Source: GCA-2732805 sp964516605 (GTDB lineage Bacteria > Pseudomonadota > Gammaproteobacteria > Coxiellales > Coxiellaceae). From it: a DNA stretch of 49,212 nt. The stretch is taken from positions 1-49,212 of the forward strand of contig CAZFAA010000006.1 in assembly GCA_964516605.1 (NCBI GenBank), read 5' to 3'. Position numbers and translations under genes: made by a program. This document shows, piece after piece, positions 42,041 to 49,212 of this stretch. The notes under the pieces are model-generated. The model had not been told where the DNA came from. It saw nothing but the letters and a program-made list of their open reading frames with translations, and searched no databases. Numbering within the stretch: the first letter of the stretch is position 1; each line of letters begins with the position of its first letter.

Positions 42041-42871
42041 ATGAGACGTTATGCTGTTATCGGGAATCCTGTAGACCACAGTGTATCACCGATTATTCAC
42101 CAGCTTTTTTCGCAGCAAACAGGGATACTCTTAAACTACGAGAAAATTTTAGCGCCACTGGATCTGTTTCCTGAAACGGTGACGGCTTTTTGGGAGGCTG
42201 GTGGTCGTGGCGCTAATATCACATTGCCTTTTAAAGAGCGTGCCTTTGAAATCTCCACACAAAAATCACAAGCGGCTATTGATGCGCAGGCTGTGAACAC
42301 ATTGGTGTTTCATGAAGACGGGTTGCTTGAGGGGTGTAATACAGATGGTATGGGTTTTATCCAAGATATTACTCATAATCAGCAGTATAATTTACAGCAC
42401 AAGCGTATTCTCATCATAGGTGCAGGCGGTGCTGTGCGTGGTATTATGGCGCCGTTATTAGAACAAGTGCCTGCATCTGTGACTATCGCAAACCGCAGTA
42501 TAGAAAAAGCACGTTATCTTGCAGAACATTTTGCATTATTAGGTCCAGTTGAAGCTTGCTCCTTGGATGAGTTCAATGATGAGCCATATGATTTAATTAT
42601 TCACGGTACCAGTGCACGGGAACACAGTGTGTTGCATTATTCCAGTCAATTAATAAGTGAGCATACGTGGTGTTATGATTTAAATTACGATACATTACAC
42701 AGAACACCTTTTGTAAATTGGGCTGTGGTGCAGGGTGCTCAAAAAGCGGTAGATGGTTTGGGCATGCTGGTTGAGCAAGCGGCTGCTTCTTATTATATTT
42801 GGCATGGCATTTATCCTAATACCGCTCCAATATTGGAGGCGTTACGTAATCACTTGGGAGAACTCTTTTGA
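42041..42871 (+). CDS. aroE: Shikimate dehydrogenase
   Basis: 276 residues, standard. Shikimate-binding SVSPIIHQ, catalytic Lys in NITLPFKERA, Asp in NTDGMGFIQD, and NADP-binding IIGAGGAVRGI. It reduces 3-dehydroshikimate to shikimate using NADPH. It starts two bases after dacB and its TGA overlaps the TTG start of prlC, so these genes probably form a translationally linked series. Third shikimate-pathway gene in the window after aroK and aroB. Confidence 0.96.
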   Translation: MRRYAVIGNPVDHSVSPIIHQLFSQQTGILLNYEKILAPLDLFPETVTAFWEAGGRGANITLPFKERAFEISTQKSQAAIDAQAVNTLVFHEDGLLEGCNTDGMGFIQDITHNQQYNLQHKRILIIGAGGAVRGIMAPLLEQVPASVTIANRSIEKARYLAEHFALLGPVEACSLDEFNDEPYDLIIHGTSAREHSVLHYSSQLISEHTWCYDLNYDTLHRTPFVNWAVVQGAQKAVDGLGMLVEQAAASYYIWHGIYPNTAPILEALRNHLGELF

Positions 42872-44901
42872 ATTTGAATTCGTTTATCGCAACGTTACCG
42901 CAATTTAGCCAAATTAAAATTGACACTATTGAGCTTGAGCTAGACCGATTAATTAAGAAAAATTTACAAAATATTGATGCACTATTAGAGCAAAAAGAAG
43001 CGTTTACGTGGGAAAATCTCATGCAGCCTTTGGAAGAAGCAGATGATGAGTTTAATAAGTTTTGGTCGCCCATATCCCATTTGAATGCCGTGATGAATAG
43101 CGATGCCTTGCGTGATGTGTATGAGGCTTGTTTGCCGAAGCTATCCGATTACGGAACACATATTTCACACAATCGAAAATTGTACGACGCTATTCAATTT
43201 ATCGCCGATACCCAGTATGCATCATTGAATCCCGAGCAACAAAAAATTATTGAGCATAATTTGCGGGATTTTAAGTTAGCAGGTGTTTCATTATCTGCTG
43301 ATAAAAAAGAGCGTTATGCGCAAATCAGTAAGAATTTGTCAGAGCTTGCAAATACATTTGAAAATAATGTATTGGATGCAACTAAGGCATGGTCTTTGCA
43401 CATCACCGATAAAAAAGACTTATCGGGTATACCAGAATTGATGCTGCCGTTATTCGCAGAAGCTGCAGCACAAGCAGGGAAAGAAGGTTGGTTGGTTACA
43501 CTGGAAATGCCGTCTTATTATGCAATCATAACCTATGCTCACCAGCGTGACTTGCGCCGTACTATTTATGAAGCCTATTCGACGCGTGCATCAGATCAGG
43601 GACCGTATGCTGGAAAGTGGGATAATACACCTGTGATGCATGCTATTTTACAGAATCGCTTAGCGTTAGCACGTTTATTAGATTTTAACAATTATGCAGA
43701 AAAATCCCTGGCTACCAAAATGGTTAAGCAAACTGATCAAGTCCTCGCATTTTTAAATAATTTAGTTGAGGCCTCATTGCCTAAAGCGCAGCAAGAATTT
43801 TCCGAACTCAAAGCATACGCGCAGCGAGAGCTGGGGATAGTAGATTTTCAAGCGTGGGACGTGAGTTATGCGAGTGAGAAATTACGCGAATCACGGTATG
43901 CCGTATCACAAGAGGAGGTGCGCCCTTATTTTCCAGAAGAACGCGTTATTCAGGGGTTGTTTGCTATTGTTGGAAAATTATTTGGCGTGCGCATCGAACG
44001 GTTATCAGAAGTTGATGTGTGGCATGCGGATGTAAAAGCGTATGCGATGTTTAATCAGGACAATGAGCTGATTGCTGCATTCTATTTTGATTTGTATGCC
44101 AGAGCAAATAAACGTTCTGGTGCATGGATGGACGATTGTCAGGTGCGGCGCCGTTTACAAAATGGATTGCAATTACCGGTGGCCTACGTTAACTGTAATT
44201 TCAACGGACCAACAGCAGATGGACCAGCATTATTTAAGCACGATGATGTGGTGACGTTATTCCATGAATTTGGCCACGCATTGCAGCATATGCTGACACA
44301 GATTGATTATGCTGATGTCTCTGGGATTAATGGTATTCCTTGGGATGCGGTTGAAGTGGCGAGTCAATTTTTAGAAAATTGGGCATGGCAGCGTGAATCG
44401 ATTCAGTTGATTGCGCAGCATTATCAAACTGCTGCGCCCTTACCAGAAGCATTATTTGATAAAATGCATCGTGCTAAAAATTTTCAGTCCGCTATGTTGA
44501 TGATGCGTCAGCTTGAGTTTGCTTTATTTGATTTTGAGTTACATGTTTTATTTAACCCTGAGGACACACAGCAAATTCAAAACACATTGAATAAAATACG
44601 TCAGCGTGTCGCAGTAGTGCCTGTACCTACTTTTAATCGATTTGCTCATGGATTTTCACATATTTTCGCAGGAGGCTATGCGGCGGGTTATTACAGCTAT
44701 AAATGGGCTGAGGTGATGGCGGCCGATGCATTTGATTTGTTTTTGGAGGAAGGTATTTTTAATCAAGCAGTGAGCGCACGTTTTCAACGCACGTTTTTGG
44801 AGCGCGGTGGTGCAGAAGAGCCCGCCGATTTATTTGAGCAATTTAGAGGGCGAGCACCCAGAGTGGACGCACTTCTTGAGCAAGCGGGTATTACACAATG
44901 A
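42868..44901 (+). CDS. prlC: Oligopeptidase A (M3 family zinc metallopeptidase)
   Basis: 677 residues, usual for PrlC. The zinc site HEFGHAL (HExxH) is near residue 467, with the downstream Glu in WDAVEVASQFLENW. The C-terminal FSHIFAGGYAAGYYSYKWAEVMAADAF is highly typical. A cytoplasmic enzyme that degrades signal-peptide fragments and other oligopeptides. The start is TTG at 42868, preceded by GGGAG eight bases upstream and overlapping the aroE stop. The end overlaps rpiA in an ATGA. Confidence 0.95.
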   Translation: MNLNSFIATLPQFSQIKIDTIELELDRLIKKNLQNIDALLEQKEAFTWENLMQPLEEADDEFNKFWSPISHLNAVMNSDALRDVYEACLPKLSDYGTHISHNRKLYDAIQFIADTQYASLNPEQQKIIEHNLRDFKLAGVSLSADKKERYAQISKNLSELANTFENNVLDATKAWSLHITDKKDLSGIPELMLPLFAEAAAQAGKEGWLVTLEMPSYYAIITYAHQRDLRRTIYEAYSTRASDQGPYAGKWDNTPVMHAILQNRLALARLLDFNNYAEKSLATKMVKQTDQVLAFLNNLVEASLPKAQQEFSELKAYAQRELGIVDFQAWDVSYASEKLRESRYAVSQEEVRPYFPEERVIQGLFAIVGKLFGVRIERLSEVDVWHADVKAYAMFNQDNELIAAFYFDLYARANKRSGAWMDDCQVRRRLQNGLQLPVAYVNCNFNGPTADGPALFKHDDVVTLFHEFGHALQHMLTQIDYADVSGINGIPWDAVEVASQFLENWAWQRESIQLIAQHYQTAAPLPEALFDKMHRAKNFQSAMLMMRQLEFALFDFELHVLFNPEDTQQIQNTLNKIRQRVAVVPVPTFNRFAHGFSHIFAGGYAAGYYSYKWAEVMAADAFDLFLEEGIFNQAVSARFQRTFLERGGAEEPADLFEQFRGRAPRVDALLEQAGITQ

Positions 44902-45551
44902 ATCAAGATCAACAAAAAAGAGCAGCAGCCCAAGCAGCCATGCCGTATATTAAAAACCAATCCATTATTGGTGTGGGAACAGGCTCGACAGTGCGTTATT
45001 TTATTGAATTACTGGCGAGTGTTAAGGGTCAAATTGATGTGGTAGTGGCAAGCTCAATTGAAACAGAGAAACAGTTAAAGGCAGTTGGCATCCACACGAA
45101 GGATCTCAATTATGTGGGCACTGTACCTGTTTATGTGGATGGTGCAGATGCGTTTAATGCGCATAAAGTGTTGGTGAAAGTAGGCGGCGGAGCCTTAACT
45201 CGAGAAAAAATTATTGCAGCGGCGAGCACCCAATATGTGTGTATTGTAGACGCGTCAAAAAAAGTAGATGTATTAGGTCAATTTCCTCTGCCTATCGAAG
45301 TGATTCCGATGGCGCGTGGTTATGTAGCACGTGAAATTGTAAAGTTAGGTGGGGATCCTGAGTATCGAGAAGGATTTGTAACCGATAATGGCAATATTAT
45401 TTTAGATGTTCACGGTCTTACTATTCTTGATCCGGTTAAATTGGAAGAGCGGTTGAATAATATCGTTGGTATCGTGACCAATGGATTATTTGCACGTCGC
45501 ACTGCAGATGTGATTTTGATGGGTACAGATCAAGGCGTTGTGACATTTTAA
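44898..45551 (+). CDS. rpiA: Ribose-5-phosphate isomerase A
   Basis: 217 residues. Conserved GVGTGSTVRYFIELL, SSIETEKQL, YVDGADAFN with the catalytic Asp residues, and KVGGGALTREKI with the catalytic Lys. It interconverts ribose-5-phosphate and ribulose-5-phosphate, linking the nucleoside-salvage genes in this window to the pentose phosphate pathway. ATGA overlap with prlC. Followed by an inverted repeat and a convergent regulator gene. Confidence 0.96.
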   Translation: MNQDQQKRAAAQAAMPYIKNQSIIGVGTGSTVRYFIELLASVKGQIDVVVASSIETEKQLKAVGIHTKDLNYVGTVPVYVDGADAFNAHKVLVKVGGGALTREKIIAAASTQYVCIVDASKKVDVLGQFPLPIEVIPMARGYVAREIVKLGGDPEYREGFVTDNGNIILDVHGLTILDPVKLEERLNNIVGIVTNGLFARRTADVILMGTDQGVVTF

Positions 45552-45566
45552 TTAACATTGAAATAA

Positions 45567-45602
45567 CAACGTTAACTCCCTAAAAATAGCGGGTTAACGT
45601 TG
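45567..45602. terminator. Inverted repeat between convergent rpiA and XRE gene
   Basis: CAACGTTAAC (45567-45576) and GTTAACGTTG (45593-45602) form a perfect 10-bp stem, with CCC/GGG possible inside. No long T-run on either side, so it is a terminator-like hairpin rather than a textbook intrinsic terminator. Confidence 0.5.
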
Positions 45603-45607
45603 CTTGC

Positions 45608-45877
45608 TTACACGGTTTCAACCATCCGTGTTGTGGCATCGTAGGCAGATTTAACCTGAGCATTTTCACCAGTAATTAACCAGCCTGGTGTTATTTTTAA
45701 GCGTTCGCAATAAGACACCAATATAGTTGGGTTTAAAGAACGTTTTCCAGTTTCGTGCTGTGAATAGGTTGATTCAGGAATTCCGTGCTTCCGCGCAAAG
45801 GATCGTGCGGATTTAAATCCTAAAGCTCTCCGTGCTGTTTGTAACCGTTTCCCTATTAATAAATCCAATTCCGCCAT
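45608..45877 (-). CDS. XRE-family helix-turn-helix regulator
   Basis: 89 residues from the ATG at 45877, preceded by GGAG six bases away; an ATG four codons upstream has no RBS. One HTH domain: LGKRLQ-type helix (LLIGKRLQTARRALG), then SARSFARKHGIPESTYSQHETGKRS, typical of Cro/C1 repressors, ending WLITGE. The regulon is unknown. A TTTCG-N6-CGAAA site 27-42 bases upstream is a plausible autoregulatory operator. No phage genes are nearby. Confidence 0.85.
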   Translation of the reverse strand: MAELDLLIGKRLQTARRALGFKSARSFARKHGIPESTYSQHETGKRSLNPTILVSYCERLKITPGWLITGENAQVKSAYDATTRMVETV

Positions 45878-45903
45878 ACCAATCTCCATCTACTTTTCTT
45901 TGT

Positions 45904-45919
45904 TTTCGGTCAAACGAAA
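45904..45919. promoter_or_regulatory. Possible operator of the XRE regulator
   Basis: TTTCG-GTCAAA-CGAAA, a perfect 5-bp inverted repeat in the leader/promoter region of the regulator gene. The rest of the 338-base gap up to csrA (45920-46108) shows no ORF or RNA I can support. Confidence 0.3.
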
Positions 45920-46108
45920 GTTAAAATTACCATTACTTATGAGCTAATGCAAGGTGAAATGATTATCTATTAGTGCACGTACGCATTTTCAAAAGGTCGG
46001 TAAATAAAGCGCATAGCACATGTAAATTGTATTTTTTAAGAACTGATTTCTAGTGATAAAGCGCTCATTTCAGCTTACTAGGTTCTGTTGCCGACATTTT
46101 AGATTGTC

Positions 46109-46136
46109 TTGCTATCGATTTTTATCCTTGTATAAT
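46109..46136 (+). promoter_or_regulatory. Sigma-70 promoter of csrA
   Basis: TTGCTA (46109-46114), 16 bases, and a perfect TATAAT (46131-46136), placing the transcript start near 46143 and giving a leader of about 85 bases. Confidence 0.6.
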
Positions 46137-46174
46137 ACCCCTTAAGTTTTATTACTTTATCCAGAGCAGCCGCG

Positions 46175-46219
46175 GGTGTATACTCTCTTGTCTACACCGA
46201 CGAACGACGGAACGGGAGG
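46175..46219 (+). promoter_or_regulatory. csrA leader: hairpin and GGA sites at the RBS
   Basis: GGTGTA (46175-46180) pairs with TACACC (46193-46198). Two GGA motifs follow at 46209 and 46215, the second inside the GGGAGG ribosome binding site. This matches known CsrA autorepression by binding its own leader. Confidence 0.45.
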
Positions 46220-46227
46220 TAAGATTA

Positions 46228-46416
46228 ATGTTGGTATTAACTCGCTGTGTTGGCGAAAGGCTCATCATCAACGATGGAGAAATCCAGTTGAATGTATTAG
46301 AGGTTAAAGGTAATCAAGTTCGTATTGGTATTAATGCCCCCAAATATGTTTCCGTTCATCGCGAAGAAATTTATGAACGCATCACGTCTAAAGATAAAGA
46401 AAAAGAAAAAGCATAA
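46228..46416 (+). CDS. csrA: Carbon storage regulator CsrA/RsmA
   Basis: 62 residues, full length. MLVLTR at the N-terminus and VHREEIYERI at the C-terminal end contain the RNA-binding residues (Arg 6 and the conserved Arg near 44). The core VLEVKGNQVRIGINAP is intact. Position 7 is Cys instead of the common Arg. CsrA binds GGA motifs in mRNA leaders to repress or stabilise messages and is titrated by RsmY/Z RNAs, one of which lies at 12431-12578. Strong GGGAGG RBS eight bases from the ATG. Confidence 0.97.
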   Translation: MLVLTRCVGERLIINDGEIQLNVLEVKGNQVRIGINAPKYVSVHREEIYERITSKDKEKEKA

Positions 46417-46419
46417 CTC

Positions 46420-46737
46420 TTGGTAGATTTGCTCACGTCTATGAATGATCAATTAAAATTAAAACACGCTAAACATATTTACGAAATTTTTTGTAAGCTC
46501 AATGCACGTAATATTGTTAAAAAACGTGGATCGGTTATTTGCCGTGAAGCGGATTACTACTATACACCACAAAAAGCGGTCGATAATTTCTTTAATGCTA
46601 TTATGCGGGCAGAAGAAGAAACAGCTGTTGAGCGTGTGATTTTAGTGGCATTGCGTGATCTTCCCACCCGTCAAATAAATACGTTAAAAGAGCGCCTTAA
46701 AGAATTTTGCCTACAGCAAGATTTGGTGCAAGCGTAA
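46420..46737 (+). CDS. Small hypothetical protein downstream of csrA
   Basis: 105 residues if the TTG at 46420 is the start; an ATG at 46441 gives 98. Neither has a clear RBS, so coupling to csrA three bases upstream is likely. Charged, helical, soluble protein with KKRGSVICREADYYYTPQKA and a C-terminal RQINTLKERLKEF helix. No family was recognised. Tight placement after csrA suggests a linked role or shared regulation, but nothing in the sequence proves it. Confidence 0.6.
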   Translation: MVDLLTSMNDQLKLKHAKHIYEIFCKLNARNIVKKRGSVICREADYYYTPQKAVDNFFNAIMRAEEETAVERVILVALRDLPTRQINTLKERLKEFCLQQDLVQA

Positions 46738-46843
46738 AACTCATAACATATTGAAAAATATATTTTAAATTCTTTTAAGTATATTCGTGTGCGTCACAGT
46801 CAATTGAAAAGTAAAGCTAAAATACAAAAGATACCTAATTGTC

Positions 46844-46849
46844 TATAAT
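46844..46849 (+). promoter_or_regulatory. -10 element upstream of the HPF-CSD gene
   Basis: A perfect TATAAT with no convincing -35, about 120 bases before the start codon, in the 232-base gap after the csrA partner gene. Confidence 0.35.
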
Positions 46850-46969
46850 AGAAAAGATCGTAAATATGTTGCCAATTTTGAGACTGGATTGGCTTAGGGT
46901 TTTAAGGGGAGCTGCTCTGACTTTGAGTAATCAAGTTGGATCGGTTAGTAGTAAATGAAGGAGAGTACT

Positions 46970-47518
46970 ATGCAAGTTCCTGCACAAATAACCTTTCGTG
47001 GCGTTAAACATTCACGCGAAGTAGAAGATCACATCAACGAAAAAATAGCAAAGCTGAATCAGTTTGCAGTAAACATGATTTCGTGTGCAGTGGTAGTCGA
47101 GTTTGCCAGCAAACAACAGCAAAAAGGTAATCTTTATAACACACGTATTGTAGTGAACGTTCCAGGGCGTGAGATTGTGTCATCACATAATCACGATGAA
47201 AACATGTATAACTCGATACGTGATGCATTTTCTGACATGGAGCGCATGCTAGAAGAGTTTTCACGCATGTTGCATGGCAAGGTGAAGCACCATCCTGCGA
47301 TTTTGGACGGTACTGTGGTGCGTGTTTTTGACAAAGGTTTTGGCTTTATTGAGACAGCCAATGGTGATGAATATTATTTTCATGAAGACAATGTTGTGCA
47401 TCCACGTTTTGCGCAGCTTAAAGTAGGTGAGCACGTACATTTTATTGCGCACATGGGGGATATGGGTATGCAAGCTCATCGTGTGAGTGTACACCGCCGT
47501 GATCAAAAGGCTGCTTAA
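46970..47518 (+). CDS. Ribosome hibernation factor (HPF/RaiA) fused to a cold-shock domain
   Basis: 182 residues from the ATG at 46970; GGAG six bases upstream decides it over an in-frame ATG five codons earlier. Residues 1-100 form the HPF/RaiA fold (ITFRGVKHSREVEDHINEKI), which sits in the 30S tRNA/mRNA channel. Residues about 112-176 are a cold-shock domain: GTVVRVFDKGFGFIE contains the RNP1-like KGFGFI, followed by EYYFHEDNV (RNP2-like). The combination would join ribosome silencing to single-strand RNA binding. Ends at a strong terminator. Confidence 0.88.
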   Translation: MQVPAQITFRGVKHSREVEDHINEKIAKLNQFAVNMISCAVVVEFASKQQQKGNLYNTRIVVNVPGREIVSSHNHDENMYNSIRDAFSDMERMLEEFSRMLHGKVKHHPAILDGTVVRVFDKGFGFIETANGDEYYFHEDNVVHPRFAQLKVGEHVHFIAHMGDMGMQAHRVSVHRRDQKAA

Positions 47519-47548
47519 TCTCTAAGACAGACCATGATTACCTAAAAC

Positions 47549-47587
47549 AACGGTACCCGGTGGATAATCCATCCGAGTACCGTTTTT
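47549..47587 (+). terminator. Intrinsic terminator after the HPF-CSD gene
   Basis: AACGGTAC...GTACCGTT stem, extended through CGG/CCG and TGGA/TCCA pairs, followed by five T. Stable hairpin 30 bases past the stop. Confidence 0.88.
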
Positions 47588-47708
47588 AATGTAACAACTT
47601 AGGGCGTTTTTGCGCTTGCCATTTTTAATTGTCCGTTTCAGGCCTCTATTATTCTCTATTATTTCAGATACAATGCGTTCTGTTATTCCTGTTCTGTAGA
47701 GAGGCTTC

Positions 47709-48122
47709 ATGTCTTACGCTCCACTCGATTTATTTCAAGCAGCCACAGCTGTGCTGAATTGTTCTTATTCGCCCTATTCACACTATCGTGTTGCGTGTGC
47801 GTTACGCGCCCAGGATGGTTCGATTTATGCGGGGTGTAATGTGGAAAATGCATCGTACTCTGCGACATTATGCGCCGAGTCTTCGGCATTGGGTGCGCTG
47901 ATATCGGGTGGACATCGATTGATTACAGAAGCATTAATTTTGGTAGATGATCAGCATATTGCGTCCCCTTGCGGTCCCTGTCGTCAACGGTTGGTCGAGT
48001 TTTCTGAGCCTACTATGATAGTGCACATGAGTACGGTATCAGGGTTATATCACTGTGAGCGTATAGATGCCTTATTACCACTAGCATTTTCGTTGCATGG
48101 ATGTGGTGTTAACGCATCATGA
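47709..48122 (+). CDS. cdd: Cytidine deaminase
   Basis: 137 residues, the homotetrameric short form. The catalytic zinc site is CAESSA (Cys ligand and proton-shuttling Glu) with PCGPCRQ giving the two further Cys ligands. YSPYSHYRVACAL and NVENASYSATLC bind substrate. It converts cytidine or deoxycytidine to uridine or deoxyuridine, which udp (13628) can then cleave. The stop overlaps the next gene in an ATGA. Confidence 0.96.
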   Translation: MSYAPLDLFQAATAVLNCSYSPYSHYRVACALRAQDGSIYAGCNVENASYSATLCAESSALGALISGGHRLITEALILVDDQHIASPCGPCRQRLVEFSEPTMIVHMSTVSGLYHCERIDALLPLAFSLHGCGVNAS

Positions 48123-49212
48123 TACGTGATGTGCCGATTCCAGATGCTGCAGCGTTGTGGCATTCAGAACGTTTGCGCCAGCTTATTTGTGCTGAAATTG
48201 ACGAGCAGGGTCCCATAACATTCGCGCGCTATATGCAAAAAGCATTGTATGAGCCTGGTTTGGGGTATTATCGTTGTGGCACACAGAAATTTGGTGCAGC
48301 AGGTGATTTTATTACAGCGCCTGAATTGTCAGCTGTATTTGCAATGTGTTTAGCAAAACACTGTGCGATGTTATTAAGTACTGGTTATGAAGATATCTGG
48401 GAAATCGGAGCAGGTTCTGGCATATTAGCAGTTGATATCATGTTGGCGTTGGAAAAGCTCGGATGCGTGCCGCGACATTATAGAATTTTAGAATTATCCA
48501 GTGAGCTGGTTGAACGACAAAAACAGCTTATTCAGCAACGTATTCCGCATTTATATGAACGGTTTATATGGCTGAGTGCCTGGCCGCTCGAAAAATTCAA
48601 CGGTGTGATTATTGCCAACGAATTGTTTGATGCGATGCCCGTGCACCGTTTTATGATTCAAGATGGTGTAAAAGAATATTATGTCAAACACGAGCAAGGT
48701 ATTTTGCAGTGGCATATTGCACCGCCGAGTACGCCGCAATTAGCAGCGCAGTTAAAGCAGTATGGTATTGAGTTCGCGCCCGGTTACACATCTGAAATTA
48801 ATTTAATGTTACCAGCATGGATGCGCGCATTGTGCGAATCGGTTGAACGAGCGCAGATGATTTTTATTGATTACGGTTACAAGCGTGAAGTGTATTATCA
48901 TCCCGAACGTTCGATGGGTACTTTGATGTGTCATCTTCAGCATTGTGCACACGATGATCCTTTGTTGTACCCTGGCGTACAAGACATTACAACGCATGTG
49001 GATTTTACATTGTTAGCACAAGCGGCTGTGGAAAACGGCTGCCATGTAGTGGGGCTAAACAGTCAGGCGCAATATTTAATTATGCAAGGTGTCGCAGGCT
49101 GTGTTTTAGATGAGCCTGATGTAACAAAGCAAGCGTTGTTAGCTCAAAAAATAAAACAACTTATTATGCCAGGTTATATGGGTGAAGCATTTAAGGTATT
49201 ACAGTTAGAGTT
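48119..49212 (+). CDS. SAM-dependent methyltransferase of the NDUFAF7/MidA (DUF185) family, partial
   Basis: 364 codons are visible before the window ends; the family is about 380-400 residues, so only the C-terminus is missing. It begins MIRDVPIPDAAALWHS. The family signature PITFARYMQKALYEPGLGYY and GDFITAPELS follows, then the SAM-binding IWEIGAGSGILAVD and IIANELFDAMPVHRF. The mitochondrial homologue methylates an arginine of complex I subunit NDUFS2; the bacterial substrate is less certain. The ATG at 48119 overlaps the cdd stop by four bases. Confidence 0.9.
   Translation, partial: MIRDVPIPDAAALWHSERLRQLICAEIDEQGPITFARYMQKALYEPGLGYYRCGTQKFGAAGDFITAPELSAVFAMCLAKHCAMLLSTGYEDIWEIGAGSGILAVDIMLALEKLGCVPRHYRILELSSELVERQKQLIQQRIPHLYERFIWLSAWPLEKFNGVIIANELFDAMPVHRFMIQDGVKEYYVKHEQGILQWHIAPPSTPQLAAQLKQYGIEFAPGYTSEINLMLPAWMRALCESVERAQMIFIDYGYKREVYYHPERSMGTLMCHLQHCAHDDPLLYPGVQDITTHVDFTLLAQAAVENGCHVVGLNSQAQYLIMQGVAGCVLDEPDVTKQALLAQKIKQLIMPGYMGEAFKVLQLE

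Noticed and set aside
1..49212. tRNA, rRNA, CRISPR arrays, transposases, integrases or attachment sites
   Set aside because: No T-arm motifs in a cloverleaf context, no regularly spaced direct repeats other than the coding repeats described, and no recombinase-like proteins were found.

Overview
The window looks like a chromosome segment of a gammaproteobacterium of moderate-to-low GC. The best fit is the Legionellales/Coxiellaceae side of the class. This rests on gene order (atpHAGDC-glmU, amgK-murU divergent from lptD-surA-rsmA, pilMNO/pilQ-aroK-aroB-damX), a GacA/LetA-RsmY/Z-CsrA style circuit, and several isolated, repeat-rich, effector-like genes of the kind seen in host-adapted relatives. 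The taxonomic call is inference; there is no rRNA gene here.

Layout. 1-6317: the ATP synthase operon (end of atpF, atpH, atpA, atpG, atpD, atpC) followed by glmU. 6438-8371 (minus): a Bax-inhibitor-1 family membrane protein, a TPR-like membrane-anchored protein and a secreted HAD phosphatase; rsmE follows on plus. 9242-12163: an accessory block of three genes. They are a small basic repeat protein with an NLS-like patch, a protein carrying a possible circularly permuted OTU cysteine-protease signature behind a PmrA-like box, and a poly-alanine protein with an EPIYA-like motif. Immediately downstream is a strong RsmY/RsmZ-type CsrA-sequestering RNA (about 12431-12578) with a GacA/LetA-like inverted repeat upstream.

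12636-20548: an unknown gene, a nucleoside-salvage group (udp, and deoC and punA behind dksA), dapF with an lptM-like lipoprotein gene, a carboxylesterase, and murU-amgK. DksA carries a histone-H1-like Lys/Ala-rich N-terminal extension. 20676-26506: lptD, surA, rsmA, a universal stress protein and an S49 peptidase. 26529-27849 is a membrane protein with a PEKTA repeat, interrupted by a 100-N assembly gap.

27924-34466: folA, mrcA, an lpxA-like gene and a stripped-down pilus/secretin cluster. The normally contiguous aroK-aroB-damX group is split by an opposite-strand multipass membrane protein gene and a highly structured intergenic element (36901-37008). 38980-49212: two small secreted proteins, a membrane protein, dacB, aroE, prlC, rpiA, an XRE regulator, csrA with a partner ORF, an HPF-cold-shock fusion, cdd and a MidA/NDUFAF7-type methyltransferase running off the end.

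How it fits together. Most of the window is housekeeping: energy, envelope, aromatic amino acid and nucleoside metabolism. Four growth-phase regulators lie within it (an RsmY/Z-like RNA, CsrA, DksA, HPF), and the effector-like genes sit singly or in small groups between conserved operons. The most interesting part is 9242-12578, where candidate host-directed genes, a PmrA-like box and the CsrA-sponge RNA lie side by side. No tRNA, rRNA, CRISPR array, transposase or integrase was recognised.
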